Shown one piece after another: positions 8,808 through 16,816 of a stretch of 64,000 nucleotides of DNA. Both the position numbers and the translations under genes were made by a program. The stretch is from Streptomyces albus subsp. albus (GTDB lineage: Bacteria; Actinomycetota; Actinomycetes; Streptomycetales; Streptomycetaceae). The notes below the pieces were generated by a model. The model was not told where the DNA came from. It did no database searches and saw only the letters and a program-made list of their open reading frames with translations. The stretch is from positions 124,001-188,000 of the forward strand of contig NZ_JODR01000005.1 of the NCBI RefSeq assembly GCF_000725885.1. The letters are read 5' to 3'. The stretch's first letter is position 1, and the number at the start of each line of letters is the position of its first letter.

Positions 8808-9359
8808 GTGGGATACCGTGTGCGCGCAACTGCGGCTAGGCGTACGGGACGACTGGGCCTGACGGGACTGCGGGACTTCAAGAACATCCGGGACGACGCC
8901 TTTGCCACCGCCGACGGCCGGTTCGAGACCGATGACCGGAACGACGACCACAACGACGCTTTCCGGCACGCCTGCTGGAACGCGCTGATGACCAAGAAGT
9001 ACGGCGCCGAGTGGACCGAGAAATACACCTACGCCCACGAGGCCATCCCGGGCAACAACCCCGAGCGCGAGGCGATGGACCTGCACAACAACGAGGTCGG
9101 CAGACGGATCGCGCGAGAACATCCCGACGCGGGCGAGGAGGAACTGGCCGACCTCGTGGAGAAGGCCGTACGGGACGGCGAGATGGTCGTCATACCCAAG
9201 GGCGGGGGCCGTCTGGTCTTCAGCGATCAGGTCGGCCCCGGCGGAACCGGGGATCCGGTGCTGCCCGCACCCGAGGAGGACCGGGAGGCGGTGTCGGGCT
9301 GGGCGGACAGCGGCGGCTCGGGCAGCGGCAGAAGAAGCGGAGCGGGGAGCGGAAGTTGA
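8808..9359 (+). CDS. DUF6973-like domain protein
   Basis: 183 residues from a GTG start. The core, about residues 38-95, carries a dense set of conserved polar residues: HNDAFRHACWNALMTKKYG, then AHEAIPGNN and MDLHNNEVGRRIA. I recognise this His/Asp/Asn pattern as the DUF6973 family, found alone and at the C-termini of large secreted proteins; the pattern suggests an enzyme active site, but no activity is known to me. There is no signal peptide. The C-terminal 35 residues are Gly/Ser-rich low complexity. The stop overlaps the TTG start of the following lipoprotein, so the two are translated together. The N-terminus (about 15 Arg-rich residues) is the weakest part of the call. Confidence 0.7.
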   Translation: MGYRVRATAARRTGRLGLTGLRDFKNIRDDAFATADGRFETDDRNDDHNDAFRHACWNALMTKKYGAEWTEKYTYAHEAIPGNNPEREAMDLHNNEVGRRIAREHPDAGEEELADLVEKAVRDGEMVVIPKGGGRLVFSDQVGPGGTGDPVLPAPEEDREAVSGWADSGGSGSGRRSGAGSGS

Positions 9360-9820
9360 GGCGCGGAACGGTCGCGGCGGGCGTCGCCGTCCTGCTGCTG
9401 TGCACGGCGTGCGCGGAAACGGGGAACCAGGTGAGTGAGGCGTACGAAGCGGGCGTGGGCGGAGGTGGTGTCACCCATGACGAGGCACTCTCGGACGACA
9501 TCCGTGAGTTGAGCCGGCGCGGCGGTACGGCGAAGCTCGCCGATCTGACGGATTTCGCCTGGGAGAAGGTGCATGTCTTCAGTGAGGGCGCGTCGGCGCG
9601 GCAGGTGGAGAGGGCCGTGGGCGAGCCCGTCCTCGGCGACAAGTTCTACTACGACGCGGGCAATCTCCTGGTGTTCGAGTACAACGGGAAGGTCTCGAAG
9701 GCCGTCTCGGTGCTCCCGGACCTGTTGGTCACCGACGGCAGGAGGAGCTGGGGCCCCGGCACGGTGCTCAAGCCGCAGACGCGCTCCCGCAACACCCTGC
9801 TGCGGCTGTCCGAGGAGTGA
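9356..9820 (+). CDS. putative lipoprotein coupled to the DUF6973-like gene
   Basis: 154 residues from TTG 9356 within the TTGA overlap with the previous gene. The N-terminus is a lipoprotein signal: RRGTVAAGVAVLLLCTAC with the lipid Cys at about residue 18 (lipobox CTAC, not ideal at -3). The mature domain has DFAWEKVHVFSEGASARQVERAVG, then DAGNLLVFEYNGKVSKAV, a small alpha/beta domain seen in many secreted lipoproteins of unknown role. Membrane anchoring outside the cell next to a possible enzyme fits an immunity or binding-partner role, but this is inference only. Confidence 0.7.
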   Translation: MRRGTVAAGVAVLLLCTACAETGNQVSEAYEAGVGGGGVTHDEALSDDIRELSRRGGTAKLADLTDFAWEKVHVFSEGASARQVERAVGEPVLGDKFYYDAGNLLVFEYNGKVSKAVSVLPDLLVTDGRRSWGPGTVLKPQTRSRNTLLRLSEE

Positions 9821-9851
9821 GGCGCAGCGGGACCCCATGGCCGGCCGTGTG

Positions 9852-10262
9852 TCAGGGCGTGGAGTGCAGGTGGATCAGTCCCGCGTCGGTCGGCCGGAAG
9901 CCGCAGGCGGTGAAGTAGAAGTCGCGCAGGTGCGGTTCGAAGTCGACGTGCAGCCATTCGCAGCCCGCGGCGCGCGCGTGGGCCGCCGCCACTTGGACGA
10001 CCGCTGTGCCGATGCCGCGGTGCTGGTGTGAGCCGCGGGTCTTGGTGTCGAGCAGGAAGGCGTGGTCCTGGCCGTCCCAGGCCACGTTCACGAATCCGAC
10101 GAGAAGTCCGTCGCCGTCGCGGGCCGCCACCCAGCCGAGGCTGTGCGTTCTGACCTTGTCCCACCAGCCGGCGACGGCGTCGCCGCCGTGCGATCTGACG
10201 AGGCCGACCATCTCCTCGTCGGTAAGGGGGTCGCGCCAGGTGCAAGTGATCGTTTCGTCCAT
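9852..10262 (-). CDS. GNAT family N-acetyltransferase
   Basis: 136 residues from ATG 10262 (a GTG at 10292 would add ten). GNAT motif A is clear: SHQHRGIGTAVVQVAAAHARAAG, with the acetyl-CoA pyrophosphate loop RGIGTA, followed by WLHVDFEPHLRDFYFTACGF (motif B). The acyl donor is acetyl-CoA by family; the acceptor is unknown. It lies tail-to-tail with the lipoprotein gene and about 80 bases downstream of the cupin gene on the same strand. Confidence 0.85.
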   Translation of the reverse strand: MDETITCTWRDPLTDEEMVGLVRSHGGDAVAGWWDKVRTHSLGWVAARDGDGLLVGFVNVAWDGQDHAFLLDTKTRGSHQHRGIGTAVVQVAAAHARAAGCEWLHVDFEPHLRDFYFTACGFRPTDAGLIHLHSTP

Positions 10263-10346
10263 CCCGCCAGCATCGCCGACCGGCTGCCGCACACCAACTC
10301 AGTAACGGGAAAGGGGACCCCGCGGGTTCGGGCCAGGTGCCCTGCC

Positions 10347-10751
10347 TCAGTCCGGTGCCGGGCCCAGCGCGTGGCCGGTCGTGGCATCCACATGGCCGGG
10401 CACCTCGTCGTGCCGGTCGCCGACCGACAGGGTGCCGGTCGGCTCGAACAGCAGGATGGCGGCCCCGTTCTCGGAGGCGGGTTTGTGCTCGACGCCGCGC
10501 GGGACAGTGAAGACGGTGCCGGCGGGCAGCGTCACCGTGCGCTCCCCGTCGTCCTGACGCAAGGCGATGGACAGCTCGCCGTCGAGGACGAGGAAGAACT
10601 CGTCCGTGTGCTCGTGCACATGCCAGACGTGCTCGCCTCGGACCTTGGCGATGCGCGCGTCGTAGTCGTTGACGCGGGTGACGATCCGGGGGCTCCATAG
10701 GGCGTCGAAGGAGGCCAGGGCCCGGTGCAGATCAATGGGCTGGTTGCTCAT
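10347..10751 (-). CDS. cupin domain protein
   Basis: 134 residues forming a single cupin barrel. Metal-ligand motif 1 is WHVHEHTDEFFLVLDGEL (two His and Glu at about residues 43-50) and motif 2 is GTVFTVPRGVEHKP. Small cupins of this type are often sugar or polyketide isomerases, dioxygenases or ligand sensors; nothing here decides among them. It is divergent from a GlxA-type regulator with only 52 bases between starts, so that regulator is the likely controller. Confidence 0.85.
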   Translation of the reverse strand: MSNQPIDLHRALASFDALWSPRIVTRVNDYDARIAKVRGEHVWHVHEHTDEFFLVLDGELSIALRQDDGERTVTLPAGTVFTVPRGVEHKPASENGAAILLFEPTGTLSVGDRHDEVPGHVDATTGHALGPAPD

Positions 10752-10803
10752 GCGTCCATCGTCGGCCGTGGCGCCGGGCCCCGGCGAGTGCTAGACATCG
10801 CAC

Positions 10804-11913
10804 ATGCCGCAAGGATCCTCGCATTCACCGTCCCCCTCCCACGGCCGGCCCCGCCCGCAGCCCGCCACCGGCCTGCACTGTGTCGTCGTCATCGTCGACG
10901 AGAACTCCAACCCGTTCGAACTCGGCTGCGCCACCGAGGTCTTCGGTCTGCACAGACCCGAGCTCGGGCGGGACCTGTACGACTTCACCCTGTGCTCGCC
11001 CGAGCCCCGCACCCTGATGCGGGACGGGTTCTTCACCCTCACCGGCGTCGCAGGTCTGGAGGCGGCGGAGCGGGCGGACACCCTCATCGTGCCGAACCGT
11101 CCCGACACCGAGGTACCCCGCCGCCCGGCCGTGCTGGAGGCCATCCGCCGTGCGCACGCCCGCGGCACCCGCCTCCTGGGATTCTGCAGCGGCGCCTTCA
11201 CCCTCGCCGAGGCCGGGGTGCTGCGCGGACGGCGGGCCACCGCGCACTGGCAGTGGGCGAACCGGTTCCGCGCCCGCTTCCCCGACGTGCGTCTGGAACC
11301 CGACGTGCTGTTCGTCGACGACGGCGACATCCTCACGGCGGCGGGCAGCGCCGCCGCGCTCGACCTGGGCTTGCACGTGGTACGCCGCGACCACGGCGCG
11401 GAGGTGGCCAACGCGGTCAGCAGACGGCTCGTCTTCGCCGCCCACCGGGACGGCGGCCAGCGGCAGTTCGTGGAGCGGCCCGTACCGCCCGTGCCCGAGG
11501 AGTCCCTCGCACCCGTACTGGCGTGGGCCCAGGAGCGGCTGGCCGACCCGCTCACCGTGGCCGACCTCGCCGCGCGGGCGGCCGTCAGCACGGCGACGCT
11601 CCACCGCCGGTTCCGCGCCCAGCTCGGCACCACACCGCTCGCCTGGCTCGTCGGCGAACGGGTGGCGCTGGCCTGCCGGCTGATCGAACGCGGGGAGGAG
11701 CGGCTGGACGTCGTCGCCCGGGCCAGCGGGCTGGGCACGGCCGCCAATCTCCGTGCCCGCCTCCGCCGGGAGACGGGTCTGAGTCCTTCGGCCTATCGGA
11801 AGCACTTCGGCCGCGTCGAACTGCCGGAACCCGGTGACCCGCGCGGCGGCGGGGGTCCGTCCGGCGGCCGGCAAGGCCCTGTCCTCGTACGGCCGGGGCA
11901 GGGCGGCGCGTAG
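10804..11913 (+). CDS. GlxA-type AraC family regulator (DJ-1/PfpI domain)
   Basis: 369 residues. The DJ-1/PfpI domain spans about 22-190 and includes VVVIVDENSNPFELGCATEVFGL, the nucleophile-elbow piece LLGFCSGAFTLAEAG and TAAGSAAALDLGLHVV. The C-terminal AraC double helix-turn-helix follows (DLAARAAVSTATLHRRF; ASGLGTAANLRARLRRETG). The tail after about 345 is Gly/Pro-rich. It is divergent from the cupin gene, with a short GC palindrome (CGCCGG-3-CCGGCG) in the gap, and convergent with a second regulator of the same architecture. Confidence 0.9.
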   Translation: MPQGSSHSPSPSHGRPRPQPATGLHCVVVIVDENSNPFELGCATEVFGLHRPELGRDLYDFTLCSPEPRTLMRDGFFTLTGVAGLEAAERADTLIVPNRPDTEVPRRPAVLEAIRRAHARGTRLLGFCSGAFTLAEAGVLRGRRATAHWQWANRFRARFPDVRLEPDVLFVDDGDILTAAGSAAALDLGLHVVRRDHGAEVANAVSRRLVFAAHRDGGQRQFVERPVPPVPEESLAPVLAWAQERLADPLTVADLAARAAVSTATLHRRFRAQLGTTPLAWLVGERVALACRLIERGEERLDVVARASGLGTAANLRARLRRETGLSPSAYRKHFGRVELPEPGDPRGGGGPSGGRQGPVLVRPGQGGA

Positions 11914-11926
11914 CCCCGAGCACCGT

Positions 11927-11944
11927 CCGGGGCCGCCGCCCCGG
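11927..11944. terminator. terminator hairpin between convergent regulators
   Basis: Seven-bp perfect GC arms (CCGGGGC and GCCCCGG) around a 4-nt loop in the 69-bp gap between the two convergent GlxA-type genes. Confidence 0.5.
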
Positions 11945-11982
11945 TGATCCGGGCCCGGCTGCCGCAGGGTGCCCTGAGGACG

Positions 11983-13011
11983 TCACCCGACGGCGGGCCG
12001 GAGACGCTGGTCCCCGGAGCGGGGAGGTGGGCAGGCGGTGGTGGCCGCGCGGAACGTCTTGCGGTAGGCGGAGGGGGTGGTGTCCAGGGTGTCCCGCATG
12101 TGCTGGCGCAGGTTGGTGCCGCTTCCCAGGCCGGTCCTGGCGGCGATGTCGTCGACGGGGAGTTCGGTCGACTCCAGCAGATGCCGCGCGTGCCGGAGCC
12201 GGGCCGCGGTGAGCCACGCGGCGGGGGAGAGCCCGGTCTCCTGCCGGAACCGCCGGGTGAAGGTCCGTACGCTCATGTGGCAGTGCGCGGCGAGATCCTT
12301 GAGGGACAACCGCCGGTCGAGGTGCTCCGTCATCAGTGCCCGTGCCCCGGCCGTCGAGGTCCCCGCGTCCTCCGCGACCGGGTGCTCGATGTACTGGGCC
12401 TGTCCGCCGTCCCGCATGGGCGCGACCACGTTGTACCGGGCCACACGGTTCGCCACGGAGCTGCCGTGGTCCTCCCGGACCAGGTGCAGGCACAGATCGA
12501 TGGCCGCGGCTCCGCCGGCCGAGGTCAGGATGCCGCGGTCGGCGACGTACAGCGGGTTGGTGTCGAGTTCCACGGTGGGGAAGAGCCGCCGGAACTGCTG
12601 CGCGTAGCGCCAGTGGGTCGCGGCCCGGCCGCCCTCCAGCAGGCCGGCGGCGGCGAGGACGAAAGAGCCGGTGCACAGGGACACCAGCCGGGCGCGCTGC
12701 CGGGCCGCGCGCAAGGCCTCCGCGACACGGGGATCCACCGCTCCGTCCTCGACCACCTCCGGGCAGCGGGTCCCCGCGACGATCACCGTGTCGGCGTGCT
12801 CCAGCAGGGAGAGGTCGCCCTGGGGCGTGACGCCGTACCCGTTCACCGTGGGCACCGGGGAGCCGTCCGGGGTGAGGGTGCGCACCTCGTACGCCGCCTC
12901 TCCCGTGCGGGTCTCGACCCCGGCGAGCATCTGGGCCGGAATGCTCAGATCGAAGGCCACGACCGGGGCGAGGGCGAGGACGGCCACGTGGTGGGGTGTC
13001 GCAACTGTCAT
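11983..13011 (-). CDS. GlxA-type AraC family regulator
   Basis: 342 residues from ATG 13011. DJ-1/PfpI domain first (VAVLALAPVVAFDLSIPAQML; RLVSLCTGSFVLAAAGLLEG with the elbow Cys; LTSAGGAAAIDLCLHLV), then the AraC domain (LSLKDLAAHCHMSVRTFTRRF; IAARTGLGSGTNLRQHMRDT). It faces the esterase gene across 132 bases that contain a near-perfect 18-bp palindrome, so it probably represses or activates that esterase and itself. Confidence 0.9.
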   Translation of the reverse strand: MTVATPHHVAVLALAPVVAFDLSIPAQMLAGVETRTGEAAYEVRTLTPDGSPVPTVNGYGVTPQGDLSLLEHADTVIVAGTRCPEVVEDGAVDPRVAEALRAARQRARLVSLCTGSFVLAAAGLLEGGRAATHWRYAQQFRRLFPTVELDTNPLYVADRGILTSAGGAAAIDLCLHLVREDHGSSVANRVARYNVVAPMRDGGQAQYIEHPVAEDAGTSTAGARALMTEHLDRRLSLKDLAAHCHMSVRTFTRRFRQETGLSPAAWLTAARLRHARHLLESTELPVDDIAARTGLGSGTNLRQHMRDTLDTTPSAYRKTFRAATTACPPPRSGDQRLRPAVG

Positions 13012-13029
13012 GGCCCGATGGTTGCACAT

Positions 13030-13047
13030 AGTGGCCCCCGGGCCACT
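13030..13047. promoter_or_regulatory. palindromic operator between GlxA-type regulator and esterase
   Basis: AGTGGCCC, two C bases, then GGGCCACT: perfect 8-bp arms. It starts 19 bases upstream of the regulator ATG and lies in the divergent promoter region, fitting autoregulation plus control of the esterase gene. Confidence 0.6.
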
Positions 13048-13143
13048 TCTGTGCCGCTGGCGACCGGCGGAGACTGAGATCAGTTCCGCACATCAGCACC
13101 GGGCGCAACACCCGGTTCACACCTGGAAGGTGGCCGTCCAGCC

Positions 13144-14082
13144 ATGTCCGTTCCCGCTGTCGATCCCGAGATCCAGACCCTGCTGGAGACCGCCGATACC
13201 GGTGTCTTCCCCGTCCACGGCCTGGACGCGGTCCTCGCCGACCCTGAGCGTTACGCACTCCTGCGCGCACGCCCCGACACCCCCGTCGACGACCAGGTCG
13301 CGGTACGGGATCTGTACATACCCGGCCCCGGAGGACAACTGCGGCTGCGCGTCTACCGGCCCGGCACCCCCGAAGTCCTGCCGATGATCCTCTACGTGCA
13401 CGGCGGCGCCTACACCTACGGATCTCCCGAGGCCGAGGAGGGACGTTCCCTGCGCTACGCCCGCGACGCCCGGGCCGTCGTCGTCTCCGTCGACTACCGC
13501 CTCGCCCCCGAACATCCCTTCCCTGCCGCGGCCGACGACGCCTACGCCGCCCTCGCCTGGATCGCCGCCAACTCCGCCGAACTCGGCGGGGACCCCTCAC
13601 GCATCGCGGTGGCCGGCGGCAGCGCCGGCGGGAACATCGCCGCCTCCACCGTGCTGCGCGCCCGCGACCAGGCGGGCCCGCGCCTGCTCTTCCAGTCGCT
13701 GACCTACCCGGGCGTGGACGCCGGCCTGACCACTGACTCGGCGCGGGAGTTCACCGACACCCCGGTCCTCAACCGGGGCGCGCTGGAACTGGCCGTGCGG
13801 TACTACGCGAAGGACAGCCACGCCGACCCGTACGCCTTCCCGATCCGCGCCGCCGACCTGAGCGGACTGCCGCCCACCTACATCGCCGTGGCGGAGATCG
13901 ACCCGCTCCGCGACGAGGGCCGCCACTACGCCGCGCGGCTGTCCGCCGCCGGTGTCACCACCGAACTCGTGCAGGTCCCCGGCGCGGTCCACGGCTTCGA
14001 CCTCCTCTTCCCCCAGGCCCGTGTCAGCGAACGCAACCTCGCCGACCAGGTACGCGCCCTGCGCGAGGCTCTCCACCCCTGA
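13144..14082 (+). CDS. alpha/beta hydrolase, hormone-sensitive-lipase-like esterase
   Basis: 312 residues. The HSL-family oxyanion motif is LYVHGGAYTYGS (about 81-92), the nucleophile is the Ser of VAGGSAGGNIAAS (GxSxG, about 158-162), the acid Asp is in AEIDPLRDEG and the His in GAVHGFDLLF. All catalytic parts are present, so it should be an active carboxylesterase on short-chain esters. No signal peptide: cytoplasmic. It is divergent from the GlxA-type regulator with a shared palindrome. Confidence 0.92.
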   Translation: MSVPAVDPEIQTLLETADTGVFPVHGLDAVLADPERYALLRARPDTPVDDQVAVRDLYIPGPGGQLRLRVYRPGTPEVLPMILYVHGGAYTYGSPEAEEGRSLRYARDARAVVVSVDYRLAPEHPFPAAADDAYAALAWIAANSAELGGDPSRIAVAGGSAGGNIAASTVLRARDQAGPRLLFQSLTYPGVDAGLTTDSAREFTDTPVLNRGALELAVRYYAKDSHADPYAFPIRAADLSGLPPTYIAVAEIDPLRDEGRHYAARLSAAGVTTELVQVPGAVHGFDLLFPQARVSERNLADQVRALREALHP

Positions 14083-14104
14083 CGGGCCCGGACAGTACGC
14101 AGCG

Positions 14105-14145
14105 CGGCCTGCCCCCGATGACGTGAGGTCACCGGGAGCAGGCCG
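14105..14145. terminator. bidirectional terminator hairpin
   Basis: Arms of 18 bp with two mismatches (from CGGCCTGC at 14105 to GCAGGCCG ending at 14145) and a 5-nt loop, between the convergent esterase and membrane-protein genes. Confidence 0.8.
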
Positions 14146-14153
14146 TGCGGGGT

Positions 14154-14984
14154 TCAGGCCCTGACGCGGCGGCGTCCGGCGCGCACGGTGGCGCCGAGGC
14201 CGTACGCCAGGACCAGCGGGACGAGGGCGACCGCCGCCCCGACGGGAGTGGTGGCGGTCGCCAGTGTCCAGGGCGCCGTGGCCAGGAGGATCGCGAGGGC
14301 GTGCCGGGCACCGCCGTCCTTCGCGGCGCTCCGGATCACGAGGACGACCACGGTGGGAGCCAGCGCGCCGATCATGCCGTATCCGGCGGCGACGGCGAGA
14401 CCGGCGGTGGCGAGCGGCAGCCACGGCAGCCCCAGGGCCAGGCCCAGGACGACGGCGAGCCGGCGGTCCGCACGCGCGGGCGTGGCACCCGGGGGCAGCA
14501 GGACGAGAACCGCCAGCAGCGGCAGGAAGCGCGCGTCCGTCCCCGGCAGCGCTGCCGCCGCCAGGAGGCCCAACGCCGCGCAGGCCCGCACGCCCGGCCA
14601 GCGCCCCAGGGCGGCGGAGGCGGCTGCCGCCAGGGTGAGCACGCAGGTGGGAGCGCCTGCGCGCAGCACGGGGGACGCGTCCGCCGCGTCCCCCGTCCCG
14701 ACGACGAGGAAGAGGAGGCGGACGGCTGCCAGGGCCGCCGCGGCGGCCAGCGCGTAGGGCGCGGCGGCGAGGGCGAACCGTCCGAGGGGGTGGCCGGGTC
14801 CGGTCCGGGTGCGAAGGCGCAGGGCGTGCGCGGCGATGTCGAGCTCTTCCCGGCAGCGGGCCCACCGGCCCGCTCCCCGGACCGCGTCCTGGTACATCTC
14901 GTGGATCTCCGCGCCGTACGCCTCGCGGTAGCGCCGCGGATAGAGGGAGAGGGCACGCGGCGCTGCGGCGTGGGGCGGGGTCAT
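14154..14984 (-). CDS. membrane protein partner of a PadR regulator
   Basis: 276 residues. A cytoplasmic N-terminus (RALSLYPRRYREAYGAEIHEMYQDAV, about 10-35) resembles the prefix found on permeases and membrane proteins that accompany PadR regulators. It is followed by six to eight hydrophobic helices and a basic tail. The ATG overlaps the padR stop (ATGA). PadR plus such a membrane protein is a common pair in actinobacteria, thought to act in envelope stress or export, but I cannot assign a substrate. Confidence 0.75.
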   Translation of the reverse strand: MTPPHAAAPRALSLYPRRYREAYGAEIHEMYQDAVRGAGRWARCREELDIAAHALRLRTRTGPGHPLGRFALAAAPYALAAAAALAAVRLLFLVVGTGDAADASPVLRAGAPTCVLTLAAAASAALGRWPGVRACAALGLLAAAALPGTDARFLPLLAVLVLLPPGATPARADRRLAVVLGLALGLPWLPLATAGLAVAAGYGMIGALAPTVVVLVIRSAAKDGGARHALAILLATAPWTLATATTPVGAAVALVPLVLAYGLGATVRAGRRRVRA

Positions 14985-15343
14985 GCGGTGGCTCCCGCGG
15001 GACCGGCGGCGGACGCCTTCAGGCGCCGGGTCGCCTCGCGGGCGGTGGCGGTCAGACGCCGGACCTCGGCCTGGAGGGCTTCCCGGCCGGCCCGCGTCAG
15101 CGTGTACGTACGGCGCAGCCGTCCCTCGACGCGTTCTTCGGCGAAGACCTCGATCAGGTTCTCCGCCTGGAGCCGTTCCAGGGTGCCGTAGAGCGTGCCC
15201 GTGCGCAGCCGCACCCTGCCCTCGGAGATGGCGACGATCTCCCGGGAGAGGGCGTAGCCGTGCCGTGGGGCGTCGGCCAGGGCCGTCAGGATGAGCAGGG
15301 TGGGTTCCTGCATGGACCTCTTGCGGTCAGTCATGAGCGTCAC
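14981..15343 (-). CDS. PadR family transcriptional regulator
   Basis: 120 residues, GTG start 15343 with GGTGAG upstream; ATG 15334 is possible. The winged helix is complete: PTLLILTALADAPRHGYALSREI, then LRTGTLYGTLERLQAENLIEV and the wing GRLRRTYTLTRAGREALQAE. The C-terminal helix for dimerisation is short, as in the PadR-s2 type. It is first gene of the two-gene unit with the membrane protein. Confidence 0.9.
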   Translation of the reverse strand: MTLMTDRKRSMQEPTLLILTALADAPRHGYALSREIVAISEGRVRLRTGTLYGTLERLQAENLIEVFAEERVEGRLRRTYTLTRAGREALQAEVRRLTATAREATRRLKASAAGPAGATA

Positions 15344-15751
15344 TATACATAGCTCACCTGACTATGAAGGGTTCGGGAAACAGCAGCCCATGAAGGAAAA
15401 CATGGTCAGGTGGGAAACGTATGAAGGGCGAGCCTGGGCGGGGTGGGGGAGGGGCTCCAGAGGTGCAGCCGCGCAGGCTCGTCCGTCTCGGGTGACCGCT
15501 GGGTGCCGATGACGGAAAGCGGCTCCAACCGGGCGGCCCGGTCCTCCGGCAGGGCAGCGAATTCCTCGCCGCGGAACCGCGGTTCGGCCACCCTCCGGCC
15601 GCCTCGCCGCGGTGACCCCTTCGCGCGGTCGCCGCGGAGGCTGGGTATCCAGTATGTGGAAACATCTTTCCGTTACCGGCGGCAGTCGCTACCGTACCCG
15701 GGCACGCTCGCTCGTTCGTTCACCGGAGCTACGACAACCGAGAGGACAGCC
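15344..15751. other. 408-bp intergenic stretch between padR and the aldolase gene
   Basis: Divergent promoter region. It is less GC-rich near padR. An 8-bp inverted repeat (CGAGCCTG near 15428, CAGGCTCG near 15475) could form a long-looped hairpin. No coding frame with a credible start and codon bias. Confidence 0.4.
15348..15366. promoter_or_regulatory. possible PadR operator
   Basis: CATAG and CTATG, nine bases apart, in a locally AT-rich patch (TATACATAG) directly upstream of padR and covering its ribosome-binding site. Short arms, so only suggestive of autoregulation. Confidence 0.35.
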
Positions 15752-16810
15752 GTGCCGGCACCGATCGATCTGCGCAGCGACACCCTCAGCGTCATCACCC
15801 CCGAGATGCGCCGCGTCATGGCGGACGCGGAGGTGGGGGACGACCTGTACGGCGGCGACCCGACGACCCGGCGGCTGGAGAGCCACTGCGCCGAACTGCT
15901 CGGCAAGGAGGCCGCGCTCTTCACCGCCAGCGGCACCCTCAGCAATCAGCTCGCCCTCCGCGGCCACACCCGGCGCGGCAGCGAGGTCATCACGGACACC
16001 AAGTACCACCTCAACTTCTTCGAGAGCGCCGCCACCGCCGACCTGTCCGGTGTCGTGCTCAACCCGGTGGACAGCCCCGACGGGGTGCTCACCCCCGCCC
16101 TCCTGGACGCCGCGGTGGACCGCAAGCGCCGGGTGCGGCTCACCTCCGCGCCCTCCCTGGTGTGGGTGGAGAACACCGTCAACTACTTCGGCGGTTCCGT
16201 CGTGCGGGTCGACGACCTGGCCGCCCTGCGCGCGGCGTCGCTCCGCAGGGGCCTGCCGACGCACATGGACGGGGCCCGGCTGCCCAACGCGAGCGTGGCC
16301 ACCGGTACGTCCATGGCGGAGTACGCCGCCACCGTGGACACCGTCGCGGTCTCCTTCGCCAAGGCCCTCGGCGCACCGTTCGGCAGCGTGCTGGCGGGCC
16401 CGGCCGACCTCATCGAGCAGGCCGCCACCTACCGTCTGTGGTACGGCGGCGGACTCCACCAGTCGGGGTTCATGGCCGCCGCGGCGCTCCACGCACTCGA
16501 AAACAACGTCGACCGTCTCGCCGAGGACCACATGCACGCCCGCCTGTTGCGGGATCTCCTCGTCGAACACCCGGGCTTCACCGCGCCCGAACCCGAGACC
16601 AACATGGTCCTCGCGGACATCTCCGGCACCGGTCTGCACGCCGCCGAGTTCGCGAAGGCAGCAGCCGAGGCCGGCGTGCAGGTCGCACGCTGGACGGACA
16701 CCCGGGTACGTCTCGTCACCCGGCTCGGGGTCGAGGAGAACACCGTTCGCGAGGCCGTCCGGCGGCTGCACCGGGTGGCCGAGCGGCGCGGCGCCCTCAC
16801 CGCGGGGTGA
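15752..16810 (+). CDS. threonine aldolase / beta-eliminating lyase family PLP enzyme
   Basis: 352 residues from GTG 15752 with GAGAGGA upstream. Fold type I PLP enzyme of the low-specificity threonine aldolase family: IDLRSDTLSVITPEM at the start, VGDDLYGGDPTT, the Asp of HMDGARLPNAS (D173) that contacts the PLP ring nitrogen, and the Schiff-base Lys in SFAKALGAPFGS (K204). It would split threonine or related beta-hydroxy amino acids to glycine and an aldehyde. A TauE-type permease starts six bases after the stop, so the two are an operon and may handle a metabolite together. Confidence 0.88.
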   Translation: MPAPIDLRSDTLSVITPEMRRVMADAEVGDDLYGGDPTTRRLESHCAELLGKEAALFTASGTLSNQLALRGHTRRGSEVITDTKYHLNFFESAATADLSGVVLNPVDSPDGVLTPALLDAAVDRKRRVRLTSAPSLVWVENTVNYFGGSVVRVDDLAALRAASLRRGLPTHMDGARLPNASVATGTSMAEYAATVDTVAVSFAKALGAPFGSVLAGPADLIEQAATYRLWYGGGLHQSGFMAAAALHALENNVDRLAEDHMHARLLRDLLVEHPGFTAPEPETNMVLADISGTGLHAAEFAKAAAEAGVQVARWTDTRVRLVTRLGVEENTVREAVRRLHRVAERRGALTAG

Positions 16811-16816
16811 GGGCGG

